Assembly: GCA_029907045.1 (NCBI GenBank)
Contig: JARYMR010000047.1
Span: 1-10,577 of the forward strand
Length of the DNA stretch: 10,577 bases
Source: Candidatus Bathyarchaeota archaeon
Lineage (GTDB): Archaea > Thermoproteota > Bathyarchaeia > Bathyarchaeales > UBA233
Reading direction: 5' to 3'
Shown: positions 1 to 6,384 of the stretch, piece after piece
Layout of the letters: each line of letters starts with the position of its first letter
Numbering within the stretch: the stretch's first letter is position 1
The notes under the pieces: model-generated
Databases searched by the model: none
Told to the model about the DNA's origin: nothing
Seen by the model: only the letters and a program-made list of their open reading frames with translations
Translations under genes and position numbers: made by a program

Positions 1-702
1 TCAGCCGTGCAACCGCAAAAACTCTACAATTTCATAGCCGCCGCCAGACTTTTCCTAAAAAATCCAAGTTTAAACTTCTTTTATCCACCCGAAACAAAAG
101 CCCTAAACCTAAAAGAATTAAAACATGAATTAGCAAAACACGGCTTAACGCTTGTCTTTTTGACTTTCCCAAAAGTTGAAGCCGTTCCAGACGTTCTATG
201 GGGACAACTTTACAAATCTCAACGTTCACTACATAAGCTTCTAAAACTTAACGATTTCAACATAATAAGAGATTTGCCATGGAGCGACGAGAAAAACATT
301 AACATGTTCATCTTTGAAATTGAAAAGCGCTTCCTCCCACCAGTCAAGAAGCATTTAGGACCACCCTTGGAGAAGGAAGGCGAATGCAAAAAATTCTTGA
401 AAAAACACCTGAACAATCCTAACACTATTTCTGGACCATATATTGAAGATGGAAGGTGGGTTGCAAACATTAAACGAAAATATATGGATGTCGTAGCTTT
501 GCTTAACGAAAAATTGAAAGACGGCGGTAGAAGCGCCGGTATTGCCGAACAAATCTCACAAACTCTTCGTAAAGGGTTCAAAATCTTCGTTGATGACGAA
601 ATAGTTGAAGTTTATGAGAAAAACAGGGATTTTGCGGTTTTTCTAACAGAATTCTTTTCTGGAAAGCCTAAATGGCTAGAAACCGCCAAAAACTCAACAT
701 AA
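1..702 (+). CDS. cca: CCA-adding enzyme (tRNA nucleotidyltransferase), archaeal class I, 3' part only
   Basis: This enzyme adds or repairs the CCA 3' end of tRNAs from CTP and ATP without a nucleic acid template. Only the C-terminal half is present. The reading frame is open from the first base, starting Ser-Ala-Val-Gln, and matches the archaeal 'NVA(A/S)A(V/L)' segment followed by FIAAARLFLKNPSLNFF. The GTG at position 7 is therefore internal and not a start. The family motif GPYIEDGRW lies at 433-459, in the tail region that handles the tRNA elbow and body. The nucleotidyltransferase head with its catalytic aspartates lies upstream of the window. The stop is TAA at 700-702. The last 35 bases overlap the 3' end of the convergent uppP, so the two C-termini are encoded by the same DNA on opposite strands. 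Identification rests on remembered family sequence and is fairly secure. Confidence 0.88.
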   Translation, partial: SAVQPQKLYNFIAAARLFLKNPSLNFFYPPETKALNLKELKHELAKHGLTLVFLTFPKVEAVPDVLWGQLYKSQRSLHKLLKLNDFNIIRDLPWSDEKNINMFIFEIEKRFLPPVKKHLGPPLEKEGECKKFLKKHLNNPNTISGPYIEDGRWVANIKRKYMDVVALLNEKLKDGGRSAGIAEQISQTLRKGFKIFVDDEIVEVYEKNRDFAVFLTEFFSGKPKWLETAKNST

Positions 703-1471
703 TGGATAGTAAAGCGATAAACCAGCAGTAGAAGGCAAAAAAGTGAAGTTTTTTGATGGCGAGTATTTTCCATAGCAGTTTTAAAGCGAAATAGCCCACA
801 ACCATCGCTACAAAAACTCCCACCAAAACTTCAATCCAACTCACTCCAGCAGAAGTTAACGTGCTCCAATTTCTATAGAATTCCAAACCAAAAGCGCCCA
901 GCACTGCTGGAATGGATAGCAGAAAAGAAAATTTGAAGGCTTTTTCGCGTCTTATTCCAAATAAAAGTGCAACTGCAATTGTTGTTCCGCTTCTTGAAAT
1001 GCCTGGGATTATGGCTATGCCTTGTGCCACACCGATCATTAAGGCTTCTGAATAGCTTATAGTCTCGGTTTCTTCTTTTCCAGCCTTTGTTAAGTAAAGA
1101 ATTATGCCGCATAAAATGAAGGCACTAGCTATTGGTAGTGGGTTTTGAAAAACGTTTTCTATAATATCGCCAAAGACGAAACCTATCAGGGCTGTTGGTA
1201 TTGTTCCAACAATTATTAATGGTATAAACTTTCCATTTTCTGTTTTAAAATCAAACTGTAGAAAAGCCGAAACTATCTCTTTGATTCCTTTTCTGAAAAA
1301 CAGCAAAATTACCATTAATGTTCCCATGTGTAATGTAATATCAAACAGTATTGGAACTTTTAAGCCTAAAAAATGTTCAACCAGTTTTAGGTGTCCAGTG
1401 CTTGAAATTGGAAACCACTCTGTCAAGCCTTGAATTATACCGAGAATTATTGTTTCTATTAATTGCTCCAA
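668..1471 (-). CDS. uppP: Undecaprenyl-diphosphatase family (UppP/BacA), polyprenyl-diphosphate phosphatase
   Basis: This integral membrane phosphatase removes one phosphate from a long-chain polyprenyl diphosphate, regenerating the lipid carrier for glycan assembly. In archaea the substrate is presumably a dolichyl-type diphosphate (inference). The 267-residue length is normal. Both signature regions are intact. Near the N-terminus, Q14-x3-E18 is followed by PISSTGHL (residues 21-28), giving the (E/Q)xxxE and SSTGH motifs. PGISRSGTT (156-164) contains the essential arginine R160. About eight hydrophobic segments cover most of the chain. The start is TTG at 1471-1469; this places the conserved 'ILGIIQGLTEW' at the usual distance from the N-terminus, and no better start exists. 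The ribosome binding site is weak. The stop is TAG at 670-668. A carrier-recycling enzyme fits an organism that makes the sequon-rich protein encoded at 6529-10401. Confidence 0.93.
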   Translation of the reverse strand: MEQLIETIILGIIQGLTEWFPISSTGHLKLVEHFLGLKVPILFDITLHMGTLMVILLFFRKGIKEIVSAFLQFDFKTENGKFIPLIIVGTIPTALIGFVFGDIIENVFQNPLPIASAFILCGIILYLTKAGKEETETISYSEALMIGVAQGIAIIPGISRSGTTIAVALLFGIRREKAFKFSFLLSIPAVLGAFGLEFYRNWSTLTSAGVSWIEVLVGVFVAMVVGYFALKLLWKILAIKKLHFFAFYCWFIALLSIMLSFWRFLAI

Positions 1472-1496
1472 ATGCCGTTCGCCACTTTTATTTTAT

Positions 1497-1523
1497 GGTT
1501 AAGCTTAAAAGATTAATTCATAT
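1497..1523. promoter_or_regulatory. Candidate divergent TATA region between uppP and the DUF6125-like gene
   Basis: The 82-base spacer between the two divergent starts contains a near-palindromic AT-rich core, TTAAGCTTAAAAGATTAA, at about 1499-1516. Read to the left it would place a TATA-like box about 30 bases before the uppP start. Read to the right it is about 45 bases before the ATG at 1554. A second box-like run (CATATAG) lies at 1519-1525. These are visual matches to archaeal TATA elements only; no transcription start is known. Confidence 0.35.
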
Positions 1524-1553
1524 AGCATTATTCCTCTAAAGCTGGTGCCAACT

Positions 1554-2096
1554 ATGAGCGAATATCCGCTTGGAAGCGTTGAAGACCGTGAGATGCTGGC
1601 TAAAATGCCCATGGAAAAATTGCTTGACTACTTTTTCCTTCAAATCCGAAACCTGTGGAGGGTTGATGGCTTATACTTTTTGGGCATAGAAAAGAAGTTT
1701 GGAACAGAGGCAGCAACGGAAGTTGATGCTGGAGTTTGGGAGGTTATGGCGGCAATTGAAGCCAAAAGCTTACAAAAAATGTTTAAGGTTGGCGAAAACC
1801 CAGATGTACCGACAATAATGGATCTTTTGCGAAAGTCAAGTTGGGCTTTAGACCAACCTTTCAAAACAGTTGAAATAAGCAATAAAAGGGCTGTTTTGAG
1901 CATTAACAGATGCAGAACACAGGAAACCCGTTTAAGCAAGGGATTAAGTGAATTTCCATGCAAAAAAGTGCGGCTTGGCTATTTGAAAAATTTTGCAAAA
2001 ACCCTAAACCAAAAGGTGGAGGTAAACTGTATAGTTTGTCCACCTGACAAGCATCTGAAAGATTTATGGTGCAAATGGGAATTCAAAATTCCCTAA
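1554..2096 (+). CDS. DUF6125-like protein with C-terminal cysteine cluster (L-2-amino-thiazoline-4-carboxylate hydrolase-like)
   Basis: This is a soluble protein of about 180 residues. The pattern 'RNLWRVDGLYFLGIEKKFG' followed by 'A.EVDA.VWEVM..IEA' is what I recall of DUF6125 and related ATC-hydrolase-like proteins, whose biochemical role is poorly established. The C-terminal half has a cysteine pattern typical of that group. Numbered from the ATG, Cys120, Cys136, Cys159, Cys162 and Cys173 lie in contexts NRC, FPCK, CIVCPPD and LWCKWEF. They look like a metal or catalytic centre, which is inference. I chose ATG at 1554 because GGTG at 1544-1547 sits six bases before it. An in-frame GTG at 1545 would add three residues. 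The TAA stop overlaps the TAG stop of the convergent HIT-like gene by a few bases. The family call is moderately sure; no specific function can be assigned. Confidence 0.7.
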   Translation: MSEYPLGSVEDREMLAKMPMEKLLDYFFLQIRNLWRVDGLYFLGIEKKFGTEAATEVDAGVWEVMAAIEAKSLQKMFKVGENPDVPTIMDLLRKSSWALDQPFKTVEISNKRAVLSINRCRTQETRLSKGLSEFPCKKVRLGYLKNFAKTLNQKVEVNCIVCPPDKHLKDLWCKWEFKIP

Positions 2097-2476
2097 ACTT
2101 CGCCTTCTTCTGGAATTGTGTTGTCTACAACTTTAATCCATCTTGTGGCTAAAATTTGGTTGAAGTCTTCGCTTTTTGGGTCGAGGTCGCTGGCAACCAG
2201 GTGCCAGTGGTCGTTTATTGTGGCGAAGGTTGAGTCCATAATGACAAATTTTGGGGTGTAACTGAAAACTTTTCTCCCTATCTTTGAAAGGATATCCAGA
2301 GCCCGTTCAATAGCCTTATAGGGTATTGTGTGCTCATGCTTCCTATAAATTATCATAATTCTTTCCCGATGACCCTTCAAGGTTTTTGTTCTCAAAACAA
2401 TGAAGGATTGATCTGCATAGAATATTTTCTCCTTCTCTAAATCTAACTCGCATAGTGGACAGTTTAAGGCTTTCAC
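2093..2476 (-). CDS. HIT-like domain protein with N-terminal CxxC
   Basis: This 127-residue protein resembles HIT-family nucleotide hydrolases or transferases in outline. CPLC (Cys6, Cys9) opens the protein, as in zinc-binding HIT proteins. It is followed by a 'YADQSFIVL' strand, then GH at 35-36 and a histidine-rich 'RKHEHTIP' segment, then a helix. Near the end 'NDHWHLVASD' (88-97) sits where HxHxH is expected. Only two of the three histidines are there (His90, His92) and the first appears to be Asn88, so activity is uncertain. The start is GTG at 2476-2474, with GAGGG at 2490-2486 nine bases upstream. The stop is TAG. It converges with the DUF6125-like gene and is divergent from the PIN-like gene. 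A distant HIT-like or non-catalytic homologue is the best reading; a purely hypothetical protein is the alternative. Confidence 0.6.
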   Translation of the reverse strand: MKALNCPLCELDLEKEKIFYADQSFIVLRTKTLKGHRERIMIIYRKHEHTIPYKAIERALDILSKIGRKVFSYTPKFVIMDSTFATINDHWHLVASDLDPKSEDFNQILATRWIKVVDNTIPEEGEV

Positions 2477-2510
2477 GAAACTTTGCCCTCACAATTTATC
2501 TGTAACTTTC

Positions 2511-2522
2511 AAGATATAAACA
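2511..2522. promoter_or_regulatory. TATA-like box shared by divergent HIT-like and PIN-like genes
   Basis: The sequence AAGATATAAACA reads GTTTATATCTT on the other strand. It lies about 40 bases before the HIT-like start (2476) and about 37 bases before the PIN-like start (2554). With archaeal spacing of roughly 25 bases from box to transcription start, both mRNAs would have short leaders holding the GAGGG (2486-2490) and GAGGAG (2538-2543) ribosome binding sites. This is a positional and visual inference. Confidence 0.45.
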
Positions 2523-2553
2523 AAACTCTTAATGAAAGAGGAGTTGGATAAAG

Positions 2554-2835
2554 TTGAAAATACTGCTTGATGAAATGTATGCTGGTTTGAAAGAGTATTT
2601 TGAAACTTTCGGCTGGGAAGTAGTTACAGTTCAAGAGGTGGGGCTTCAAGGAGCAAGGGATAAGGATGTGGTGGAGTACGCAAAGAAAAACAATTTACTA
2701 TTAGTTACGCAGGACCAGAAACCCGCAGATCTCGCAGAACTCATGGGCGTCAAATACGTGTTAATTTCTAATGCTATGATTGCCAAAATAGCAAATGATA
2801 GGATAAGAGAGAAATATCCGGACATGAAACCTTAA
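2554..2835 (+). CDS. DUF5615-type PIN-like (Mut7-C-like) small protein
   Basis: This 93-residue single-domain protein has the layout of DUF5615/PIN-like putative nucleases. An N-terminal strand carries an acidic pair (ILLDEM, Asp6-Glu7). Next come a helix, a strand (WEVVTVQEVG), then 'GARDKDVVEYAKKN' with Asp36 and Asp38, and a strand ending in TQDQ (Asp54). The three acidic positions match those that would bind metal in PIN-fold nucleases, so RNase activity is possible but not shown. The start is TTG at 2554. GAGGAG at 2538-2543 is ten bases upstream, and the strand MKILLDE begins where relatives begin. A TIGR04076 gene follows 14 bases after the TAA stop, so they are probably co-transcribed. 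No recognisable antitoxin precedes it. Confidence 0.75.
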   Translation: MKILLDEMYAGLKEYFETFGWEVVTVQEVGLQGARDKDVVEYAKKNNLLLVTQDQKPADLAELMGVKYVLISNAMIAKIANDRIREKYPDMKP

Positions 2836-2849
2836 TGCAGTGACCGTAT

Positions 2850-3110
2850 ATGTCCACAGTTGAAGTTAAAGTTGTAAGTCAAAAAGGAAAGTGCGCCTTT
2901 GGACACAAAGTAGGCGACAAAATAGTTTTCGATGGAAAATCCGTGAAGGGCGACATATGCTATAGTGCCCTCTTGGTTTTATTGCCAAAAGTCTATGCCA
3001 TGCGTTACGACGTCGAATTTCCGTGGAGCAAAGACAAAGATGTCATATTCAATGCTTGCCCAGATGCAGAAAACCCTGTGGTCTTTGAAATTCGAAGAAT
3101 AAGAAAATAG
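2850..3110 (+). CDS. TIGR04076 family protein
   Basis: This 86-residue protein matches the TIGR04076 family as I remember it. It begins 'VEVKVVSQKGKCAFGHKVGD', has a central 'ICYSALLVLLPKVYAMRY' and an acidic 'EFPWSKDKDV' segment, and ends with 'ACPDAENPVVFEIRRI'. Conserved Cys15, His19, Cys37 and Cys70 suggest a metal or thiol role; the family has no firmly known function to my knowledge. The start is ATG at 2850 with a GTGA-like site at 2840-2843. The stop is TAG at 3108-3110, only six bases before the end of the convergent dinB. It is the second gene of a probable two-gene unit with the PIN-like protein. Confidence 0.85.
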   Translation: MSTVEVKVVSQKGKCAFGHKVGDKIVFDGKSVKGDICYSALLVLLPKVYAMRYDVEFPWSKDKDVIFNACPDAENPVVFEIRRIRK

Positions 3111-3116
3111 CCATTT

Positions 3117-4190
3117 CTAAACAAGTGTTCTTTGTTTTTCCGCTGATGTAAAGTTTGAAACTCTAACGCCTATTAACCTTATTTTTCTGTCTTGCCTCAA
3201 ATAGGTTTGTAATAATTCCCTTGATGTTTTCTTCAAATCCTCTAACTGGTTTGTTATTAAGGGCAAGGTTCGGCTGTGGGTGTGGGTTTCAAAGTTTTCA
3301 TAACGCACTTTGACTGTGACGGTTTTGAAGTAAAGATTTTGCCTTAAAACATCTTTGTGCACTTCTTCTGAAAGACCATCTAAAGCCTTGAAGATAAAAT
3401 CAAAGTCTAATGTGTCTTCTTCGAAGGTTGTTTCACGACTTATGGATTTTAATTCGCCTCTCTCCTCAACCTTGCTTCTGTCAATGCCATGAGCCATCAA
3501 ATAAATTTGGGTTCCCATAACGCCGAAAACTTCCGCCAAAGCCGTAGGGTCATAGCGAGCCAAATCACCTATGGTTTTGATTCCCATAGCCTTCAGTTTT
3601 TGTTCAGTTTTCCTTCCAACCCAAAGAAGCTTGCGCACTGGTAATGGCGCAAGAAAATTTTCAGCCTCCTCATCCTTGACGATGGTTAAGCCGTCTGGTT
3701 TTTTATAGTCGCTGGCGATTTTTGCAATCAGCTTATTTGGACCAACGCCTATAGAACAAGTAAGCCCTTCTCTCTCAAAGATTTCCCCCTTAATTTCTCG
3801 TGCCAAAACTTCAGCTTCAGCATAATCCTTCACTTTTGATGTCACGTCCAAGAAGGCTTCGTCTATGCCCCACTGTTCAAACTTGTCCGCATGTTTCCGC
3901 AGCAAACCCATTATTCTTTCTGAAACTTTCGTGTAAAGCTCATAGTTGACTGGGAGATAAATGGCTTGGGGACAAAGTTTCCAAGCCCTTGAGATGGGCA
4001 TTCCAGAGCGTACGCCATATTTTCTCGCTTCATAATTGCATGTGCTTACAACTCCTCTGCCCTTTCCAGCTTTTGGGTCTGCTCCGACGATTACTGGTTT
4101 TCCTTTATATTCTGGATGTTCTCGCTCTTCGATTGCTGTGAAGAAGTGATTCATATCCACGTGGAATATTATTCGCCTTTTTTCGCTCAT
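3117..4190 (-). CDS. dinB: DNA polymerase IV (Y-family, DinB/Dpo4 type)
   Basis: This is a translesion DNA polymerase that copies past damaged bases with low fidelity. Its 357 residues cover palm, fingers, thumb and little-finger domains in normal order. Metal-binding residues are Asp12 (HVDMNHFF), Asp110 and Glu111 (GIDEAFLDV). Phe17 occupies the steric-gate position that excludes ribonucleotides. 'SIGVGPNKLIAKIASDYKKP' (146-165) is the usual palm segment. The helix-hairpin-helix region is around 'LLWVGRKTEQKLKAMGIKTIGDLA', and the little finger starts near 'LKSISRETTFEED'. Family members usually have serine where this one has Gly108 before the catalytic 'IDE'. The C-terminus ends QRTLV, a PCNA-binding box lacking its aromatic pair. 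The start is ATG at 4190 with no strong ribosome binding site; the stop is TAG. Confidence 0.96.
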   Translation of the reverse strand: MSEKRRIIFHVDMNHFFTAIEEREHPEYKGKPVIVGADPKAGKGRGVVSTCNYEARKYGVRSGMPISRAWKLCPQAIYLPVNYELYTKVSERIMGLLRKHADKFEQWGIDEAFLDVTSKVKDYAEAEVLAREIKGEIFEREGLTCSIGVGPNKLIAKIASDYKKPDGLTIVKDEEAENFLAPLPVRKLLWVGRKTEQKLKAMGIKTIGDLARYDPTALAEVFGVMGTQIYLMAHGIDRSKVEERGELKSISRETTFEEDTLDFDFIFKALDGLSEEVHKDVLRQNLYFKTVTVKVRYENFETHTHSRTLPLITNQLEDLKKTSRELLQTYLRQDRKIRLIGVRVSNFTSAEKQRTLV

Positions 4191-4339
4191 AATTTCTTTT
4201 CCAAAACAGTTATTCTATGTTAAGCGATTTGAACCTATCGCAAAAAGAATGTGTACGAAATTAGGACTATGTTTAGCTATACTAACGATTTTCCATTCAT
4301 AACCCTTAATGCCACCAAAACCAAAGATAAAAGAAAACT

Positions 4340-4345
4340 GGAGGA
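4340..4345 (+). promoter_or_regulatory. Strong ribosome binding site GGAGGA deciding the start of the small PepSY-like gene
   Basis: GGAGGA ends seven bases before the ATG at 4353. It is the best Shine-Dalgarno match in the window and is the main reason for preferring the 75-residue product over a longer one from GTG 4251. The hexamer could also be chance coding of Leu-Glu-Glu in the longer frame. Confidence 0.5.
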
Positions 4346-4352
4346 ACTTGTC

Positions 4353-4580
4353 ATGAAGGAAGTTTCCCATGAAGCTGCCCGTCAAATAGCCGTAGAATTC
4401 CTAAAACAAAGGAAGAAAACAGAAAAAATAGAAATTTCCACCGTGGAGCAGAAAGGTGACGGCTGGATTGTGAGGGGCACCTGTCCAATAGATTTGGAAG
4501 GACACCCTTGGGCTGAAAAATTCGAGGTTGTTGTTGACCAGAAGGGAAGAATTAAATCAACAGACTTTGCGCTCTTGTAA
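4353..4580 (+). CDS. Small PepSY-like / hypothetical protein
   Basis: The favoured product is 75 residues: a short helix (EAARQIAVEFLKQRKK) followed by four predicted strands, 'KIEISTVEQ', 'GWIVRGTCPID', 'EKFEVVVDQKG' and 'RIKSTDFALL'. The helix plus antiparallel sheet, with 'W.V.G' then 'F.V.VD..G.I', resembles a single PepSY-type unit, but this is a fold impression and not a family match. There is no signal peptide or membrane segment, so it is probably cytoplasmic. The start at ATG 4353 is chosen for the GGAGGA at 4340-4345. The same frame stays open upstream to GTG 4251 (109 residues, with a further ATG at 4269), but those starts lack a good ribosome binding site. The TAA stop lies eight bases from the convergent ABC ATPase gene. 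Confidence 0.6.
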   Translation: MKEVSHEAARQIAVEFLKQRKKTEKIEISTVEQKGDGWIVRGTCPIDLEGHPWAEKFEVVVDQKGRIKSTDFALL

Positions 4581-4583
4581 AGT

Positions 4584-4610
4584 GCTTTTCAGCTTTGAAG
4601 CGTTATTTTT
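4584..4610 (+). terminator. Possible weak hairpin plus T-run after the PepSY-like gene
   Basis: GCTT-TT-CA at 4584-4591 can pair with TGAAGC at 4596-4601, leaving a two-base bulge, and is followed by five T residues at 4606-4610. It lies inside the 3' end of the convergent ATPase gene. Archaeal termination relies mostly on T-runs, so this is a weak call. Confidence 0.25.
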
Positions 4611-5257
4611 CCGTCTTGGATTGTGTATATTGCATCGGCGACATCCACAATTTTTTCGTCATGCGTCGCCACTATAACTGTTTTCTTTTCTTTTATGTTG
4701 AAAAGCAAAGCAATAATTTCTTTAGCGGTTTTTGAATCCAACTCGCCAGTAGGCTCATCGGCAATGATTACTTCTGGATTGTTGGCTAATGCTCTTGCTA
4801 TGGCTACCCGCTGCATCTCACCCATGCTCAACTCCTTGGGTCTATGATAAACCCTATTACCTAAACCAACCGCCTCAAGAAGCCTATGCGCCCTTTCTCT
4901 CTGTTCTTTTTGGGGCTTGCCAGCCAAAGCCATAGGCAACTCCACATTTTCTAAGGTGTTAAGGGTTGGCAGCAAATTAAAGGTTTGGAAAATGAAACCA
5001 AGGCGGGAAAGGCGAATTTTTCTTCGTTCGCTGTGTGACAAGGCTAAAACGTCTTTATCGTCGAAGAAGATTTTTCCAGAAGTGGGATAATCGTTTAACC
5101 CTATAAGGTTTAAAAGTGTAGTTTTTCCAGAACCTGAAGGTCCGAGTATGGCTATGAAACTTGCTTCGTTGATTTCTAAGTTGACATTGTTAACTGCTGT
5201 TATTGTTGATGAACCTAAACTGTATATTTTTGTCAAGTTCACGGTTTTTATTCTCAT
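4589..5257 (-). CDS. ABC transporter ATP-binding protein, MacB/LolD type
   Basis: This 222-residue nucleotide-binding subunit probably pairs with the FtsX-like permease encoded immediately upstream. Such pairs (MacB/LolD type) usually power movement of lipoproteins, peptides or drugs at the membrane, or transmit mechanical force, and do not usually import solutes. Motifs present are Walker A GPSGSGKT (39-46), Q-loop Gln91, signature LSMGEMQR (143-150), Walker B EVIIADEP (162-169; Asp167, Glu168), D-loop 'GELD' and H-loop His199. The signature replaces the usual second Gly and Gln of LSGGQ with Met and Glu. The start ATG overlaps the permease stop by one base (TGATG), so translation is probably coupled. 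The stop is TGA. Substrate cannot be told from sequence. Confidence 0.93.
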   Translation of the reverse strand: MRIKTVNLTKIYSLGSSTITAVNNVNLEINEASFIAILGPSGSGKTTLLNLIGLNDYPTSGKIFFDDKDVLALSHSERRKIRLSRLGFIFQTFNLLPTLNTLENVELPMALAGKPQKEQRERAHRLLEAVGLGNRVYHRPKELSMGEMQRVAIARALANNPEVIIADEPTGELDSKTAKEIIALLFNIKEKKTVIVATHDEKIVDVADAIYTIQDGKITLQS

Positions 5258-6384
5258 CAGTATTCAGCTCTCAAAACTTCTGCTATACGCATTCTAATCG
5301 CATTTATTGCTGGGAGTATTCCTCCAAAACAGCATACGAGAACGATGGCGGAAAAAATTTCAATCATGTAAACTGGTGGAACAACATCGAAAAGGCTTGG
5401 GAAAAACTGTTGAAGCGGTATGTTTGTGTAAAGGCTTGCGAGGACTATGGCGGAAAAAGAGCCGAAGGCTATGCCTAAGATGCCGCCTAAAACTCCCATT
5501 AACATTGCTTCAAAAACCACAGCACGGAACACGTAGCTTAGGGGTGCGCCTATGGCGTCTAAGGTTGCAAAATCTCTTCGCCTTTCCGAAACACTCATGA
5601 GGGTTACGGTCATTACAAGTATTAGGCTCATGAGGAAAACTATGGTTTGTATGCCTACAGTCCACATTTCAACTTGGGCAAGAATGGGTTGGATCATGTC
5701 GTTTCTTTCATCTTCCGTCAGCACATTTACAGATTCAACTTGCCTTTCTATTTCGTCTGCCAAATCCTTTTGTGAACATCCTTGAACTGGTTTCGCAGTG
5801 ATTATGTTAATTCTTCCAGGATAATAGATTGTTTGTGCAAGTTTGAGCGGCATTATTATGCTCCGAGTTAGTATGGCTAATCTTGTGTCTAAAATGCCTG
5901 TGACATTCAACTCGTAACCGTTTACTTCCATTTTTGAACCAACTGCTAAATTGTATTGTTCTGCTAATGATGGACCCACGACAACTTCATTACTTGACTC
6001 GTTTGTTGGAAAATGTCTTCCTTTTACTAGTGGAGTTGGTCCGAGGAGCATTTGCCAATTTTCTAATGGTATTCCGAAAGTGAAATTTGGTGGAACTGGG
6101 TTGATTATTCCTTCAAGAGTTATGGAGGTTATAAACAGTATGGGAACCGCTTTCTCCACCTTATCAATTCCATTTATTGTTTCTAGTAAATGCGGTGGGA
6201 GGAAGCCTCTTGTTATTGGAATGGCTTGAATAACTATTGTGTCTTTGCTGACAACCATAACTTGTCCACTAAATAGGACGTTCATTTCTTTGATTACAGT
6301 TGTATAACGCATTGTTGTAGCACCAACAGCGATTACGAATGTGGTTGCTAATGCCACGCCCAAAATGCACAGTAACGTTCGCAT
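5257..6384 (-). CDS. FtsX-like / MacB-type ABC transporter permease
   Basis: This is the membrane subunit of the MacB/LolCE-type transporter. From ATG 6384 it is 375 residues with four membrane segments: 2-25, about 241-265, 290-318 and 338-358. A large extracytoplasmic domain (about 26-240) lies between the first two. 'SERRRDFATLDAIGAP' after the second segment and the C-terminal 'LPAINAIRMRIAEVLRAEY' are classic FtsX-family cytoplasmic motifs. Three sequons (NFT, NES, NVT) lie in the outer domain. The open frame extends 5' of ATG 6384 back to a TAG at 6444-6442. It encodes 'RLITFCFRNLFRRK', which is the normal pre-TM1 sequence of this family. The true N-terminus is therefore probably longer than annotated, although no ATG, GTG or TTG is available there. 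The stop overlaps the start of the ATPase. Confidence 0.9.
   Translation of the reverse strand: MRTLLCILGVALATTFVIAVGATTMRYTTVIKEMNVLFSGQVMVVSKDTIVIQAIPITRGFLPPHLLETINGIDKVEKAVPILFITSITLEGIINPVPPNFTFGIPLENWQMLLGPTPLVKGRHFPTNESSNEVVVGPSLAEQYNLAVGSKMEVNGYELNVTGILDTRLAILTRSIIMPLKLAQTIYYPGRINIITAKPVQGCSQKDLADEIERQVESVNVLTEDERNDMIQPILAQVEMWTVGIQTIVFLMSLILVMTVTLMSVSERRRDFATLDAIGAPLSYVFRAVVFEAMLMGVLGGILGIAFGSFSAIVLASLYTNIPLQQFFPSLFDVVPPVYMIEIFSAIVLVCCFGGILPAINAIRMRIAEVLRAEY

Noticed and set aside
7..9. GTG at position 7 as the start of the first gene
   Set aside because: The frame is open to the window edge and the residues before it (Ser-Ala) continue a conserved CCA-enzyme motif, so the gene begins upstream.
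32..581. Minus-strand open frames inside the cca region
   Set aside because: They have no recognisable protein features and lie fully opposite a conserved gene.
1351..1539. 62-codon plus-strand frame opposite the uppP 5' end
   Set aside because: It overlaps conserved uppP sequence and has no ribosome binding site or domain.
2554..3110. Classical toxin-antitoxin pair
   Set aside because: The PIN-like protein has no upstream DNA-binding antitoxin and TIGR04076 is not a known antitoxin family. It is reported only as an unusual pairing.
4623..6229. Several plus-strand open frames across the ABC operon
   Set aside because: They are antisense to well-conserved ATPase and permease motifs and show no coding character of their own.
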